Assembly (NCBI GenBank): GCA_016213775.1
Contig: JACQZR010000309.1
Location: 62,001-126,000, forward strand
DNA: 64,000 nt
Direction of reading: 5' to 3'
Source of the DNA: Acidobacteriota bacterium
GTDB taxonomy: Bacteria > Acidobacteriota > Terriglobia > Bryobacterales > Bryobacteraceae
Shown here: positions 24,289 through 33,001 of the stretch, piece after piece
Layout: each line of letters begins with the position of its first letter
Position numbering within the stretch: position 1 is the first letter of the stretch
Notes under the pieces: model-generated
Database searches by the model: none
What the model saw: the letters and a program-made list of their open reading frames with translations, nothing else
What the model was told of the DNA's origin: nothing
Translations under genes and position numbers: made by a program

Positions 24289-25299
24289 ATGCCGATGATC
24301 AATCCATTCGCGAGTGACGCCTTCGATATGGCGTCGCTGACCGCCGCCATTAACAAGATTCCCAACACCTATGGGCGGCTGGAGCAGTTGAATCTCATGG
24401 CGGCGCAGGGCGTGCGCACTCGCACCATCATCATCGAGGAGATGAGCGGCGTGCTCAACCTGCTGCCTACACAACCGGTAGGCGCGCCGGGAACTGTGGG
24501 CACGACGGGCAAACGGAAGACGCGCTCGTTCGTGATTCCCCACATTCCTCATGACGATGCCGTGTTGCCCGAGGAGGTCCAAGGCATCCGGGCGTTCGGC
24601 TCCGAAACGGAGATGGATGCGCTCGCGAACCTGCTTGCGCTGAAGCTCCAGAACATGCGCAACAAGCATGCGATCACGCTGGAGCACCTGCGCATGGGCG
24701 CACTCAAGGGCGTGATTCTCGACGCCGACGGCTCGACCCTATACGACCTGTACAGCGAGTTCGGCATCACGGCGAAGACAGTCAGCTTCGTGCTCGGGAC
24801 TGCGGGTACCGAAGTGCTACTGAAAGTGCTCGAAGTGAAGCGCCACATCGAAGACAACCTGAAGGGCGAGTTCATGACGGGTATTCTGTGCCTGTGCTCA
24901 GCGGGCTTCTACGATGCGTTCACCACGCACGCCAAGGTGAAGGAGGCCTTCCAGTACTTCCAGCGCAATCAGCAACTCGGCAACGACTACCGGACGGGCT
25001 TCACCTTCGGTGGCGTAACGTTCGAGGAGTATCGGGGCCAGGCTACCGATGCCGCCGGCACCGTGCGGAAATTTGTTGCCGACGATGAGGCGCACTTCTT
25101 CCCGCTCGGCACGGCAAACACGTTCCGGACTTATTACGCGCCGGCCGATTTCAATGAGACGGCGAACACTCTGGGCCTGCCGCTTTACGCGAAGCAGGAG
25201 CCGCGGAAGTTTGGGCGCGGCACCGACCTCCACACCCAACAAAACCCCCTGCCGATCTGCCTGCGACCGGAGGTTCTGGTCAAAGGCACGAAGGCTTGA
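24289..25299 (+). CDS. Major capsid protein, gpE family
   Basis: A 336-aa protein (lambda gpE 341). Characteristic segments are FDMASLTAAINKIPNTYGRL, VRTRTIIIEEMSGVLNLLPT, LEHLRMGALKGVILDADGST and the C-terminal DGTNLHTQ-like stretch RGTDLHTQQNPLPICLRPEV. GGAAGGAGCG precedes ATG 24289. It builds the icosahedral shell. Confidence 0.95.
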   Translation: MPMINPFASDAFDMASLTAAINKIPNTYGRLEQLNLMAAQGVRTRTIIIEEMSGVLNLLPTQPVGAPGTVGTTGKRKTRSFVIPHIPHDDAVLPEEVQGIRAFGSETEMDALANLLALKLQNMRNKHAITLEHLRMGALKGVILDADGSTLYDLYSEFGITAKTVSFVLGTAGTEVLLKVLEVKRHIEDNLKGEFMTGILCLCSAGFYDAFTTHAKVKEAFQYFQRNQQLGNDYRTGFTFGGVTFEEYRGQATDAAGTVRKFVADDEAHFFPLGTANTFRTYYAPADFNETANTLGLPLYAKQEPRKFGRGTDLHTQQNPLPICLRPEVLVKGTKA

Positions 25300-25302
25300 G
25301 CC

Positions 25303-25605
25303 ATGGCGGATTGGACCTCCCTGCTGAACGGCCTCAATGGAGCCGCGCTCGCAGCGTTTGGCAGGGAGGTGACATATTCGCCGGAATCCGGTGCGCAGAC
25401 GGCGATCCGGGCCGTTTTCGAACCTGCGCACCAAGTGGAAGAGAGTTCGCCCGGCGTATATGCCGTGCTGTTCGTCAAGCTTTCGGATTTGCCGCAGGCG
25501 CCCGCGCGCGGCGACGAGGTAATGGTGGACGCCATCCTTTATAAGGTCTTCGCCATTGAAGCCGATACCAGCGGCGCGGCGGTGTTGCGCCTTAGGCAGG
25601 TGTGA
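25303..25605 (+). CDS. Head-tail attachment protein, gpFII-like
   Basis: A 100-aa beta-rich protein (FGREVTYSPESGAQTAIRAV, KVFAIEADTSGAAVLRLRQV) directly after the capsid gene. The size and place match lambda gpFII, which caps the connector and binds the tail. The short gap (3 bp) to the capsid stop suggests coupling. Confidence 0.8.
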   Translation: MADWTSLLNGLNGAALAAFGREVTYSPESGAQTAIRAVFEPAHQVEESSPGVYAVLFVKLSDLPQAPARGDEVMVDAILYKVFAIEADTSGAAVLRLRQV

Positions 25606-25606
25606 G

Positions 25607-26062
25607 ATGCCGTTGGTTCGTATCTACCAGAAGAAGCAGATCCGGCTTGACCGGCTGAACCTCCGCCAGAACCAGATGTTCAAGATCGGCAACGTCGGCG
25701 TTGCGGCGGTGAAGAATCGTGTCGGCGCTGCACTTGGGCCGGAAGATTCGCCGGCGAGGCCACTCACGAAGCGTTACGCAATCGGAAAGACGCGGCTCGG
25801 AAAGGGCAATCGCCGCAACCTCACGTTCACCGGTGACATGCTTCGCAACTTCATGGTCCGGACTGTAAGCGAGAACAAGGCCAAAGCGAGCCTTTCGACG
25901 CGCAAGGACCGGATCAAGGCATGGGTCAACCAGAAGATCGAAGCGTGGGCGGTCTTCTCGCCGAAGAACAAGGAGGCCGTGCTTGAAGCGGCGCGGCGAG
26001 TTGTGAACGAGATGAAGGACCGCTTATTGGTTGAGCGGATGCTCGGAGGAAAGCAGCGATGA
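25607..26062 (+). CDS. Minor tail/completion protein, gpZ-like
   Basis: A 151-aa basic protein with ATG 25607 one base after the previous stop. It has basic beta and helix segments (RIYQKKQIRLDRLNLRQNQM, NLTFTGDMLRNFMVRTVSEN, WAVFSPKNKEAVLEAARRVV). Phage proteins between the head-tail joiner and the tail terminator are usually the tail-completion protein (lambda gpZ, HK97 gp10 type). The assignment is by order and general character. Confidence 0.7.
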   Translation: MPLVRIYQKKQIRLDRLNLRQNQMFKIGNVGVAAVKNRVGAALGPEDSPARPLTKRYAIGKTRLGKGNRRNLTFTGDMLRNFMVRTVSENKAKASLSTRKDRIKAWVNQKIEAWAVFSPKNKEAVLEAARRVVNEMKDRLLVERMLGGKQR

Positions 26063-26532
26063 TTGATCCGGCCGAACTTGTCGACAACTTGGTCGCACTG
26101 CTTCGCGGCATACCAGAGCTGGTGGCCGAGATGGGTGGCGACGAGCAGCGCGTCTTTGCTTACCACGATCAGTATCCGAAGCGGTCGAGCCTCGCCAATG
26201 CGATTCACCAGATGCCGGCGCCGTCGGTGATGGCGGTTTGGCAGGGCACGGCGCCCGGATCCTTCGGCACTGCGGAGGTGTGGAAGCACCAAATCACGCT
26301 GTACCTGCGCGCTCGCGAGACGTTTGATGGCGATCCACCAACCGCGTACTACCGGCTATTCCGGCTCCTCACGAAAGGTGTGCCGTCGTCTGCCGGCGCG
26401 CCGATGCTGAATGCAACCGTCCACCCATCGTGCCATCCGATGGACCTGCCCCTGATTCAGCGGCAGACCGATGCGGAAGGGCTGGACTATTTCGAGGTGC
26501 CCATCACGTTTACGGAGATCGGCGATGACTGA
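26059..26532 (+). CDS. Tail terminator, gpU-like by position
   Basis: A 157-aa protein whose ATG overlaps the preceding stop. The pattern DNLVALLRGIPELVAEMG, VMAVWQGTAPGSFGTAEVWK, HQITLYLRARETFDG and LDYFEVPITFTEIGDD resembles tail-terminator proteins, which form a ring at the head-proximal end of the tail. The order, directly before the tube protein, agrees. Confidence 0.7.
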   Translation: MIDPAELVDNLVALLRGIPELVAEMGGDEQRVFAYHDQYPKRSSLANAIHQMPAPSVMAVWQGTAPGSFGTAEVWKHQITLYLRARETFDGDPPTAYYRLFRLLTKGVPSSAGAPMLNATVHPSCHPMDLPLIQRQTDAEGLDYFEVPITFTEIGDD

Positions 26533-26683
26533 GTACGTGTACCTGCGGCCGCCATGGGGACAGGGAAAGCCCCAGAGGTTTGAGGCGCGTCCGGATCTGA
26601 TCGTGCCTTTGATGAATAGCGGTTGGTCGCAGTGTGATCCGCCCGCTTCGGGCGAAGAGGAGGTGATCGAGCATGTCGGTTAG
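26525..26683 (+). CDS. Small hypothetical tail-operon protein
   Basis: A 52-aa protein from ATG 26525, overlapping the preceding stop by 8 bp. It contains VYLRPPWGQGKPQRFEARPD and an acidic C-terminus (GEEEVIEHVG). The end overlaps the tube-protein start and its coding sequence holds that gene's very strong ribosome-binding site. It may serve mainly for coupling or be a small structural factor. Confidence 0.55.
   Translation: MTEYVYLRPPWGQGKPQRFEARPDLIVPLMNSGWSQCDPPASGEEEVIEHVG
26658..26668 (+). promoter_or_regulatory. Near-perfect Shine-Dalgarno of the tail-tube gene
   Basis: AGGAGGTGATC matches the 3' end of 16S rRNA over its whole length and lies five bases before ATG 26673. This unusually complete match fits the high copy number needed for the tube protein. 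Confidence 0.8.
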
Positions 26684-27704
26684 AACGCAGGAGATTCTGA
26701 TCGGCTTCGGCAAGGCCAAGCAGACGGACATTGCTACTGCCAACGTTGTCGGCGGCATCTGGCAATTGAAGAAGCTGAATGCCGCCCTCGCCAACCCGAA
26801 ACTGAACACCGAGAACGACGCGGAGGAGTTCGGCAAAGGCCACGAGTACATCACTGAGGTATTCAAGACTTCGTGGGACGTGGCCGGGACGATCGAGAAG
26901 TATCTGAGTGCCGAGGTTGCGGCGTGGGCGATGGCGTTCGGCCTGGGCAAAGTCGTGAAGTCGGGCACGAACCCGAACTTCACTTACACCTGCACGCCGC
27001 CGAACCCCTCCAATGGCGATGCTGTCGAGTTGCCGTTCTTCTCGTTCATCGAGCAGATCCGCCCGGGTGCCGGCGTCGTGCTCGACCGCATGGCTGTCGG
27101 GTGTGCCGCCGAATCGTGGCAGGTCGCAGTGGCCAGTGGTCCGGGCCGCGCGAACTCGAAGATCACAATTGAGTTCGTTGGTTCCGGCAAGCTCACTGAG
27201 CCTTCCGGCATCACGCTTCCCGCGGCGATTGCGGAAAAGCTCCTGCCGTCCGCGTCGCTTGCGCTCACCATCAACGGCACGAATTATGTCACCAACAAGA
27301 ACATCGTCTCGCTCGAATTCGGCGGCAAGAACAACATCCGTCTAGAAGATGGATTCTATCCCGGCTCGGGGTTCCAGACGCCCGCCGATTCCACGAGCGG
27401 CGCGATCCGCGGCCGGATGGAGTACGGGAACCGGCAGTTCAACCTGAAGTTCGTCGCCCGTTTTGTGAACGGATCGGACGAGCTGACGAAGCTCAAGAAC
27501 CAGACCACCGGGACCGCTGTCATCACCCTCACCTACGACGCGAACAATTCGCTCGAGGTGACGTTCACCAAAGTGTCGTTCTCGATGGCCGAGGTCGTCG
27601 ATACAGACGGACGTGTGACAGTGTCCGTCGAGTGCGCGCCGATGTACCAGGCGGGCATCATTTCGGCCGTTGCGAAGTGCGGGGTAGATGGTATCTGCCA
27701 GTGA
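26673..27704 (+). CDS. Major tail tube protein, gpV-like
   Basis: A 343-aa beta-rich protein starting SVRTQEILIGFGKAKQTDI, with VGGIWQLKKLNAALANPKLN and VAVASGPGRANSKITIEFVG. It contains many short strands as expected for tube monomers. It is longer than lambda gpV, so a C-terminal decoration domain may be present. The near-perfect Shine-Dalgarno and the place before the G/T frameshift pair support the call. Confidence 0.85.
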   Translation: MSVRTQEILIGFGKAKQTDIATANVVGGIWQLKKLNAALANPKLNTENDAEEFGKGHEYITEVFKTSWDVAGTIEKYLSAEVAAWAMAFGLGKVVKSGTNPNFTYTCTPPNPSNGDAVELPFFSFIEQIRPGAGVVLDRMAVGCAAESWQVAVASGPGRANSKITIEFVGSGKLTEPSGITLPAAIAEKLLPSASLALTINGTNYVTNKNIVSLEFGGKNNIRLEDGFYPGSGFQTPADSTSGAIRGRMEYGNRQFNLKFVARFVNGSDELTKLKNQTTGTAVITLTYDANNSLEVTFTKVSFSMAEVVDTDGRVTVSVECAPMYQAGIISAVAKCGVDGICQ

Positions 27705-27712
27705 GGAATCTT

Positions 27713-28336
27713 ATGGAAACGAGCACTCCTGTCTTTGACGCGACCGTGCCGGTCGCACTGCAACTCCGGACTCCCGGCGGTGTGAAAACCGTACGGGTCC
27801 GGTTCCCTTCCGATGACCAGTGGGCCGAGCGCCAGCGCCGCCGTAAGGTGATCATCAAAAATCTCGGACGCGGGATCTCGGAGACGATCATTCCGAATGC
27901 CGAGGATGTGGACGCCGCGCTACTGGCGAAGATCCGGATTGAGGAGGAAACACCCGCTGAGGTCGATCCCTTCGAGGCCGTGAAGTGTATCGAGCAGTTG
28001 TCGCAATCCGAGGTGGACGATGTGCTCCACGTTGGCGACGCGTTCCGCGTGTCCACGCGCGTGCTGGGCGGCACAACCGTCCATTTGCTCCGCATGCCCG
28101 CCGCAAAGGACGTGTTCGAGTACCGGCGGGTGTTCGCGCGCGTGCTCGACCTGCCGTTCAACAAGCAGGAGTTGACGATCAACTTGCATGCGGCCGGCGA
28201 CCTGTATAAGAAGCTTCGTCAGGCGACCGAAGGTTATGCTGGCGAGGCGCCGATCATTCATCAGGCGGTCGCGATCAAGGCCGCCATCGACGCGCTCGAT
28301 GCCGGATTCCAGGAGGACCGCGACCCAAACTTCTGA
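27713..28336 (+). CDS. Tail assembly chaperone, gpG-like
   Basis: A 207-aa protein from ATG 27713. Beta strands at the N-terminus (FDATVPVALQLRTPGGVKTV, RVRFPSDDQWAERQRRRKVI) and long helices further on match tail-assembly chaperones, which wrap the tape measure before tube formation. The stop TGA (28334) comes directly after a CCCAAAC slippery heptamer, and a 110-codon open frame follows in the -1 frame. This is the gpG/gpGT arrangement of lambda. Confidence 0.85.
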   Translation: METSTPVFDATVPVALQLRTPGGVKTVRVRFPSDDQWAERQRRRKVIIKNLGRGISETIIPNAEDVDAALLAKIRIEEETPAEVDPFEAVKCIEQLSQSEVDDVLHVGDAFRVSTRVLGGTTVHLLRMPAAKDVFEYRRVFARVLDLPFNKQELTINLHAAGDLYKKLRQATEGYAGEAPIIHQAVAIKAAIDALDAGFQEDRDPNF

Positions 28337-28350
28337 ACGGCGAGTGGCCG
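28324..28350 (+). promoter_or_regulatory. Programmed -1 ribosomal frameshift site
   Basis: CCCAAAC (28324-28330) is a perfect X XXY YYZ heptamer in the gpG frame (C CCA AAC), with the stop TGA four bases after it. Slipping back one base enters the frame of the T extension. CGGC (28338-28341) and GCCG (28347-28350) can form a small stem seven bases downstream. Confidence 0.85.
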
Positions 28351-28665
28351 GACAATCCGTCGTTCCGCTATCTCGTCTACTGGGCGCTTCGCCGGGACGA
28401 TCTCTGCAACCCGCAACTCTGTCCGGACGCGCCAGATGGCGAGCGATGTGATCATTGTCCGCTGAACAGGATCGATGAAGCGCAGAACAGCGAGACCGGA
28501 ATATTGATCCGGCGCACCCTGGACATGCGGGCGGCATTGAACCTCGGCATTCGGATCTCCCTCGACGAGATCCGCGCCGACGAATTCATGGCCATGCAGA
28601 TTCTGGAAGAAGAGCGGGATCGGCACGAGCGCGAACAGACACCAGGGAACCATGGCCAGCAGTAA
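28331..28665 (+). CDS. gpT-like extension made by -1 frameshift
   Basis: In the -1 frame relative to gpG, an open frame runs from before the gpG stop to TAA 28663-28665, about 110 codons. It begins LNGEWPDNPSFRYLVYWALR and has no plausible start of its own at the beginning, so it should be joined to gpG. It includes a four-Cys motif C-x4-C-x8-C-x2-C (about residues 24-41), a possible zinc-binding knuckle. The 3' end overlaps the tape-measure start by 14 bp, as expected for the T domain that binds the tape measure. Confidence 0.85.
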
Positions 28666-31600
28666 CCAGGTCGAACTGGTCGTTACCGTCGAAGTCGACA
28701 AGGCGAACCAGTCGATCAAAAGTGTCAACGCCAACCTGTCGAGCATTGAGAGCACCGCCGCGAAGAGTGCGCGCGGCGCGGCGGCGGGCGTCGACGGAAT
28801 GACGGCGGCGATGGTCAAGGGCGCGACCGCCGGGAACCTGCTGGCCGACGCCATCAAGACCGCTTTGCGATGGGTGAAGGACTTCACCATCGACGCGGTG
28901 AAGGATGCTGCGCACGTCGAGCGGTTGGAGACGGCGACGCTCGCGCTCGCCAAGGCGAACGGCATCTCGGCGGCGGCGGTGAGGAAGACTTCTCAGGCTA
29001 TCCAGGATCTGAACCTCGAAGACGAGGTGGCTCTCCGGACCATCAACCGCCTGATCGTCGCCGATATGGGCTTGGAAAAGGCGGAAGGCCTAGCGAAGCT
29101 TGCCAAGGATGCAGCGATTCTCGATGAGAACCTGACCGCGCCGGAAGCGCTCGAAGGCATTCTGCGCGCCATTGAATTCGGTCAGGAACGCGCGCTCAAG
29201 CAACTGGGAATCAAGGTCCAGTTCGACAAGGAGATCGAGCTCGCCGAACTGAAGCTGGGCCGCACGTTGTCGGAGAACGAGAAGGTTCAGATCCGCTACA
29301 ACGCGGTAATGCAGTCGGGCGCCGACATCCATGGTGCGTCCGCGGCGGCGGCCGGACTTGCCGAGTCGCAGATGAAGAAGCTCGAGCAGGAGATCCGCGA
29401 TCTCCGGAAGGAAATCGGCAAAGAGTTCGTCGATGAATTTCGCGCCATCATTCAAGTCCTACGCGATCTGGTGAAGTGGCTTGGCGAGAACACCGACCTG
29501 CTGAAGAAGTTCGCGCAGGGAATCCTGCTGGTCGGCGCGGCGTTGGCCACTTACAAGATCGGCACCATGATCATGGGAATCACGGAGGCGGTGAAAGGGC
29601 TGACCGCCGCGATGGTGGCGGGCCGCCTTGCGACGGTTGCGAATCCCATGGCGTTGCTGATCACGGGCGGGATCGCCGCAGGCGCCATCATCTACAACCA
29701 GTACACCGACATGGTTGAGCAAAACGAGCGGCGCTTCAAGGAGATGGAAGAGATGGCGTTACGCCAAGATCTCCTGAGCGGCAAGCTCAAGGTCGAGGAC
29801 CTCAAGAAGGCGCGCGGGATGACCGATGCGCAGGTTCGCGAACTGGTTCTGGGCAGCAGGCGACGGTTGATCCCCGGCATGGAGGAGGAGGGCGGTCTCG
29901 ATTTTAGCGATTTCCAGTACAAGGGTCCAAAGGTTACTATTGGCGGGCCCGCGAAAAAGGAAGACCTCGACAGAGAGATCGCGCGGTTGAAGCTCGCCAA
30001 GGAAATGGGCGAGTTTCAACGGAAGGCCGAAAAGGATGCGATTGATTCCGCTGTGCAGGCGCGCGTCAAGGCGCTGCCCGGATTCGCCGGAGAAATTGCG
30101 GAGTTGAACAACAAGATCCGGAAGTGGACCACGTTCACTGATGACAAGGGCGTCGAGCATCAGGTGCGCCTGACCAAGAAGGCGTGGGATGCGGTCATTG
30201 ATGAACTGTCCACGAAGTGGAGGGCGTTCAAGGAAAAGCTGGACAAGGACAATCGCGAGGCGATTGCGGACTATGTGAAAGGCGAGGAGGAGGTCCGCCA
30301 CCAGCGCATGCAGGCCGAGGCTGAATTGTTCCAGAAGAGGCTTCAGTACAACGTGGAAATCGCGCAGCAGAACCTGGATCACGTCAAGGAACTGATGCAG
30401 GTCCAGGAGCAGCGTACCGGCTTCGAACGCGACGCACGTATCCGGACGCTCGAAGGCTACGACGCGAAGACCATTGAACAGAAGGTCTGGGTCGAGCAGC
30501 AGAAGGCGCAGATCGAAATCGACTATATCGAGCAGGTCCACGAGATCAAGCAGCGCCTCTTTGACCTCGAAACTTCGCAGCGGGTCATGGACTACGAGCT
30601 CGAAATGAAGCGGCTCGGTTACCGCGCCGACGAGATCCAGGCGCGGATCGCAGAGTACACCCTGCAGCGGGAGGCTATCCGCCAGGCGAACCAGGAAGCG
30701 ACGGACGCCTCTGTGGATGCGGCGCGCCAGAACGCCGCCAATCGCACTGCGGACCTGATCCGCGATCACAACCAGAAGATCTTCGATTCGCTGAAGCGGC
30801 AGGCCGAAGGCGTGTTCGACGCGCTCGTGTCGAAGTCGCAATCAGTGTGGTCGGCGATCGGCAACTCCTTCAAGACCGCGATGCTCACCGCAATTAAAGA
30901 GGTTGTGACATCCCAGGTAGCGCGCGCATTGATGGGGCTGTTTGGCGGCAAGCCCGCGTACGCTCCGGCTGGCGCGCCCCGAGGCGGCGGTTGGGCCTCC
31001 GCCCTCGGCGGCATCGGAATCCTCGCTGGCAGCGGCGGTGGCGGTCCGATTCCCGGCGGATCGGCTGGAGGTTGGGGCACGCCTCCGTTCGTGCCCGGAA
31101 GCACCGGTGGTGGTGCCAGCGGCAACTGGAATTGGGCCGCGATGGGAGCTGGCTACAGGAGCTGGCTCACGAATCTCGGCAACATCGGATTCCGGCCAGA
31201 GCGCTGGCGCATGGACGAGTTCGGCAACATGACGAAGCTCGCCAACGCGCGCGGCATCGGAGGCTGGCAGGGTGGCGCGTTGCTCGCCGGCGGCGGCATG
31301 CTCGCAATGGAAGGTCTCCGGCGCGGTGGCTGGTCCGGCGTGGGACTGACCACGGCTGGTGGCGCGATGATCGGCGCTAAGTTCGGCGGACCCATCGGTG
31401 CCGCAATCGGTGCCACGGCCGGCTTCGCCGCCGGGATGATCCGGAAGTTCATCAAGGGCGCGACGGAAAAGGCGCGCGAGAAGATCAAGGCGACCTATGG
31501 CGTTGACATCTCGGACAAGGCGATCCTGCAACAAATCGTCGAGACGGCGAAGTCGGCCTACGGCGGAAACCTGGACGTGGCAATCCAAAGCCAGCAAGTC

Positions 31601-31978
31601 CGCGAGTTGGTCGAACTGTACGCCATGACTACCGGCCAGCCGTTCGGCGGCAAATCCACGCAGGTGCGCCCCGTCTCGGTCGCGCAGTCCGGAGGATCAC
31701 TCTTCCAATCCACTGCCTATTCGAACGGGACTGCGCTTTCGTCCCTGGGCGGTTTGCCGACGCTCGATTCGATTGGCAGGGGTGCGCCGTCTGGAGGCCA
31801 GACGGTCATCAACATCACCGTGCCGGGCGCGAAGGAGTTCTTCGAGAAGGAGACGGTGCGTGTGGTGGTGGAAAACCCGCGTGCTGTGCAGTCGGCGGCC
31901 ATGAGTGCCACAAAACAGAATGCCGGCCGCCGGGAGATGGCCAGCCTCCAGATGAGTCCCGGCCTGTTGACGAGCTGA
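28652..31978 (+). CDS. Tail tape measure protein
   Basis: A 1108-aa protein, the longest of the tail-assembly block. It has an Ala-rich helical N-terminus with coiled coil, a hydrophobic region (GILLVGAALATYKIGTMIMG) at about 290-310, long charged helices (about 430-740) and a Gly-rich segment at about 765-830. Its length sets tail length, and the protein leads DNA ejection. It ends one base before the leftward BrnA-like gene. ATG 28652 lies inside the gpT-like frame. Confidence 0.93.
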   Translation: MASSNQVELVVTVEVDKANQSIKSVNANLSSIESTAAKSARGAAAGVDGMTAAMVKGATAGNLLADAIKTALRWVKDFTIDAVKDAAHVERLETATLALAKANGISAAAVRKTSQAIQDLNLEDEVALRTINRLIVADMGLEKAEGLAKLAKDAAILDENLTAPEALEGILRAIEFGQERALKQLGIKVQFDKEIELAELKLGRTLSENEKVQIRYNAVMQSGADIHGASAAAAGLAESQMKKLEQEIRDLRKEIGKEFVDEFRAIIQVLRDLVKWLGENTDLLKKFAQGILLVGAALATYKIGTMIMGITEAVKGLTAAMVAGRLATVANPMALLITGGIAAGAIIYNQYTDMVEQNERRFKEMEEMALRQDLLSGKLKVEDLKKARGMTDAQVRELVLGSRRRLIPGMEEEGGLDFSDFQYKGPKVTIGGPAKKEDLDREIARLKLAKEMGEFQRKAEKDAIDSAVQARVKALPGFAGEIAELNNKIRKWTTFTDDKGVEHQVRLTKKAWDAVIDELSTKWRAFKEKLDKDNREAIADYVKGEEEVRHQRMQAEAELFQKRLQYNVEIAQQNLDHVKELMQVQEQRTGFERDARIRTLEGYDAKTIEQKVWVEQQKAQIEIDYIEQVHEIKQRLFDLETSQRVMDYELEMKRLGYRADEIQARIAEYTLQREAIRQANQEATDASVDAARQNAANRTADLIRDHNQKIFDSLKRQAEGVFDALVSKSQSVWSAIGNSFKTAMLTAIKEVVTSQVARALMGLFGGKPAYAPAGAPRGGGWASALGGIGILAGSGGGGPIPGGSAGGWGTPPFVPGSTGGGASGNWNWAAMGAGYRSWLTNLGNIGFRPERWRMDEFGNMTKLANARGIGGWQGGALLAGGGMLAMEGLRRGGWSGVGLTTAGGAMIGAKFGGPIGAAIGATAGFAAGMIRKFIKGATEKAREKIKATYGVDISDKAILQQIVETAKSAYGGNLDVAIQSQQVRELVELYAMTTGQPFGGKSTQVRPVSVAQSGGSLFQSTAYSNGTALSSLGGLPTLDSIGRGAPSGGQTVINITVPGAKEFFEKETVRVVVENPRAVQSAAMSATKQNAGRREMASLQMSPGLLTS

Positions 31979-32266
31979 CTACGCGGAGCGACGTTCTTTC
32001 TCAATCGCCTCGTGTAGCAACATTTTGATGTAGGTCTGGTATGGGATTCCCTTGCGAAATGCGAGGTCCTTAGCAGCCTCGATGTCGGGTTCTGGTAGGC
32101 GCATGGTCACCGTCTTGAGCGCGACCTTGCGCCTCCGGACCGTGCCGGTGTCGACGGCGTGCTTCATCAGTTCAGTCGCCGCCCGTTTGCCCTCGCGGCT
32201 TTCCCACCAGTCGGCCTCGTCCTGAGTGTTGCGGAATTTCGGAATCGTGATTGGCTTCTTGGGCAT
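31979..32266 (-). CDS. CopG/BrnA-type antitoxin
   Basis: A 95-aa leftward protein. The N-terminus has KFRNTQDEADWWESREGKRA and the C-terminus is a ribbon-helix-helix (LKTVTMRLPEPDIEAAKDLA then FRKGIPYQTYIKMLL), the CopG-antitoxin/BrnA pattern. It is encoded 3 bp after BrnT. It should bind and inhibit BrnT and repress the operon through the inverted repeat at 32543-32558. It lies between tape measure and minor-tail genes on the opposite strand, an independent 'moron' unit. Confidence 0.85.
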   Translation of the reverse strand: MPKKPITIPKFRNTQDEADWWESREGKRAATELMKHAVDTGTVRRRKVALKTVTMRLPEPDIEAAKDLAFRKGIPYQTYIKMLLHEAIEKERRSA

Positions 32267-32269
32267 CGG

Positions 32270-32545
32270 TTATTTCCCCTGGAAGTATATGCGTTGCTGG
32301 CTCTTCGTCATCGGGTAGCCGGTGACCACACGGATTGCCTCGCCACGCATAGCGTAAATGACTGTCAGCAGCCGCCCCTTCGCTGTGCGGCCAAAACAAA
32401 GCACTCTCTCTTCATCGGAATGCTGTTGAAGCTCGAATTCCAGACTATCGAGCAATATCGCTTCCTCCGCTTCCTGTGGAGTGATTTTGTGACGTCCCAG
32501 ATGCTCGATGTTGCTGGCATCCCATGTAAACTCCACATTTGACAT
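32270..32545 (-). CDS. BrnT-family toxin
   Basis: A 91-aa protein with the BrnT signature: FTWDASNIEHLGRHKITPQE at the start, then ERVLCFGRTAKGRLLTVIYA and the C-terminal VVTGYPMTKSQQRIYF-like strand. BrnT toxins are RelE-fold ribonucleases that stop translation. The first gene of the leftward pair, it has its start codon inside the palindrome 32543-32558. It would be held by BrnA in the lysogen and may favour prophage maintenance or anti-phage action. Confidence 0.85.
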   Translation of the reverse strand: MSNVEFTWDASNIEHLGRHKITPQEAEEAILLDSLEFELQQHSDEERVLCFGRTAKGRLLTVIYAMRGEAIRVVTGYPMTKSQQRIYFQGK

Positions 32546-32558
32546 TGTAAATACAATG
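32543..32558. promoter_or_regulatory. BrnTA operator palindrome
   Basis: CATTGTA-AA-TACAATG gives 7-bp perfect arms overlapping the BrnT start codon and the promoter region of the divergent minor-tail gene. Type II antitoxins of this kind repress their own promoter at such palindromes. Binding by BrnA is inferred. Confidence 0.65.
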
Positions 32559-32581
32559 CAAAGCAGAATTCAAGGGACCTG

Positions 32582-32983
32582 ATGCCTGACTCCGTCCAGA
32601 ATGCGGCACCGTCCACGGCGCTGCCGAACAGCCTGTGCCGCGCGTTCGCGCGCTCGCAGGAGTATCCGGTTGTCGAGAATGAGTACCGGAACGGCGAATC
32701 GCAACGCACGGTGCTGGCCATCAACAGCCGCAAGCGCTGGCGGCTTGGAAAACGATTGACGCCGGCGTTACTCCAGACGCTCCGCGACTTCTACGACGCC
32801 CGGAAAGGGCCGACTGAACCGTTCTATTTCTACGACCCGTACGACACGAACCCGAAGTTCTCACATGATCCCACGGGTGTCTCGACGACTGGCAGGTACA
32901 CCGTCCGCTTCGACTGCGAGTGGAGCCAGACCTGCGGCCCAGGCCGGTCGGACGTGAACATCGAACTGATCGAACTCGCATAA
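32582..32983 (+). CDS. Minor tail protein, DUF2460/gpM-like
   Basis: A 133-aa protein from ATG 32582. Segments PVVENEYRNGESQRTVLAIN, SRKRWRLGKRLTPALLQTLR and EPFYFYDPYDTNPKFSHDPT fit a compact beta-rich tail-tip protein that sits after the tape measure, as lambda gpM does. The exact family is uncertain. Confidence 0.65.
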   Translation: MPDSVQNAAPSTALPNSLCRAFARSQEYPVVENEYRNGESQRTVLAINSRKRWRLGKRLTPALLQTLRDFYDARKGPTEPFYFYDPYDTNPKFSHDPTGVSTTGRYTVRFDCEWSQTCGPGRSDVNIELIELA

Positions 32984-33001
32984 AACCGAAGGAGAAGCAC
33001 C

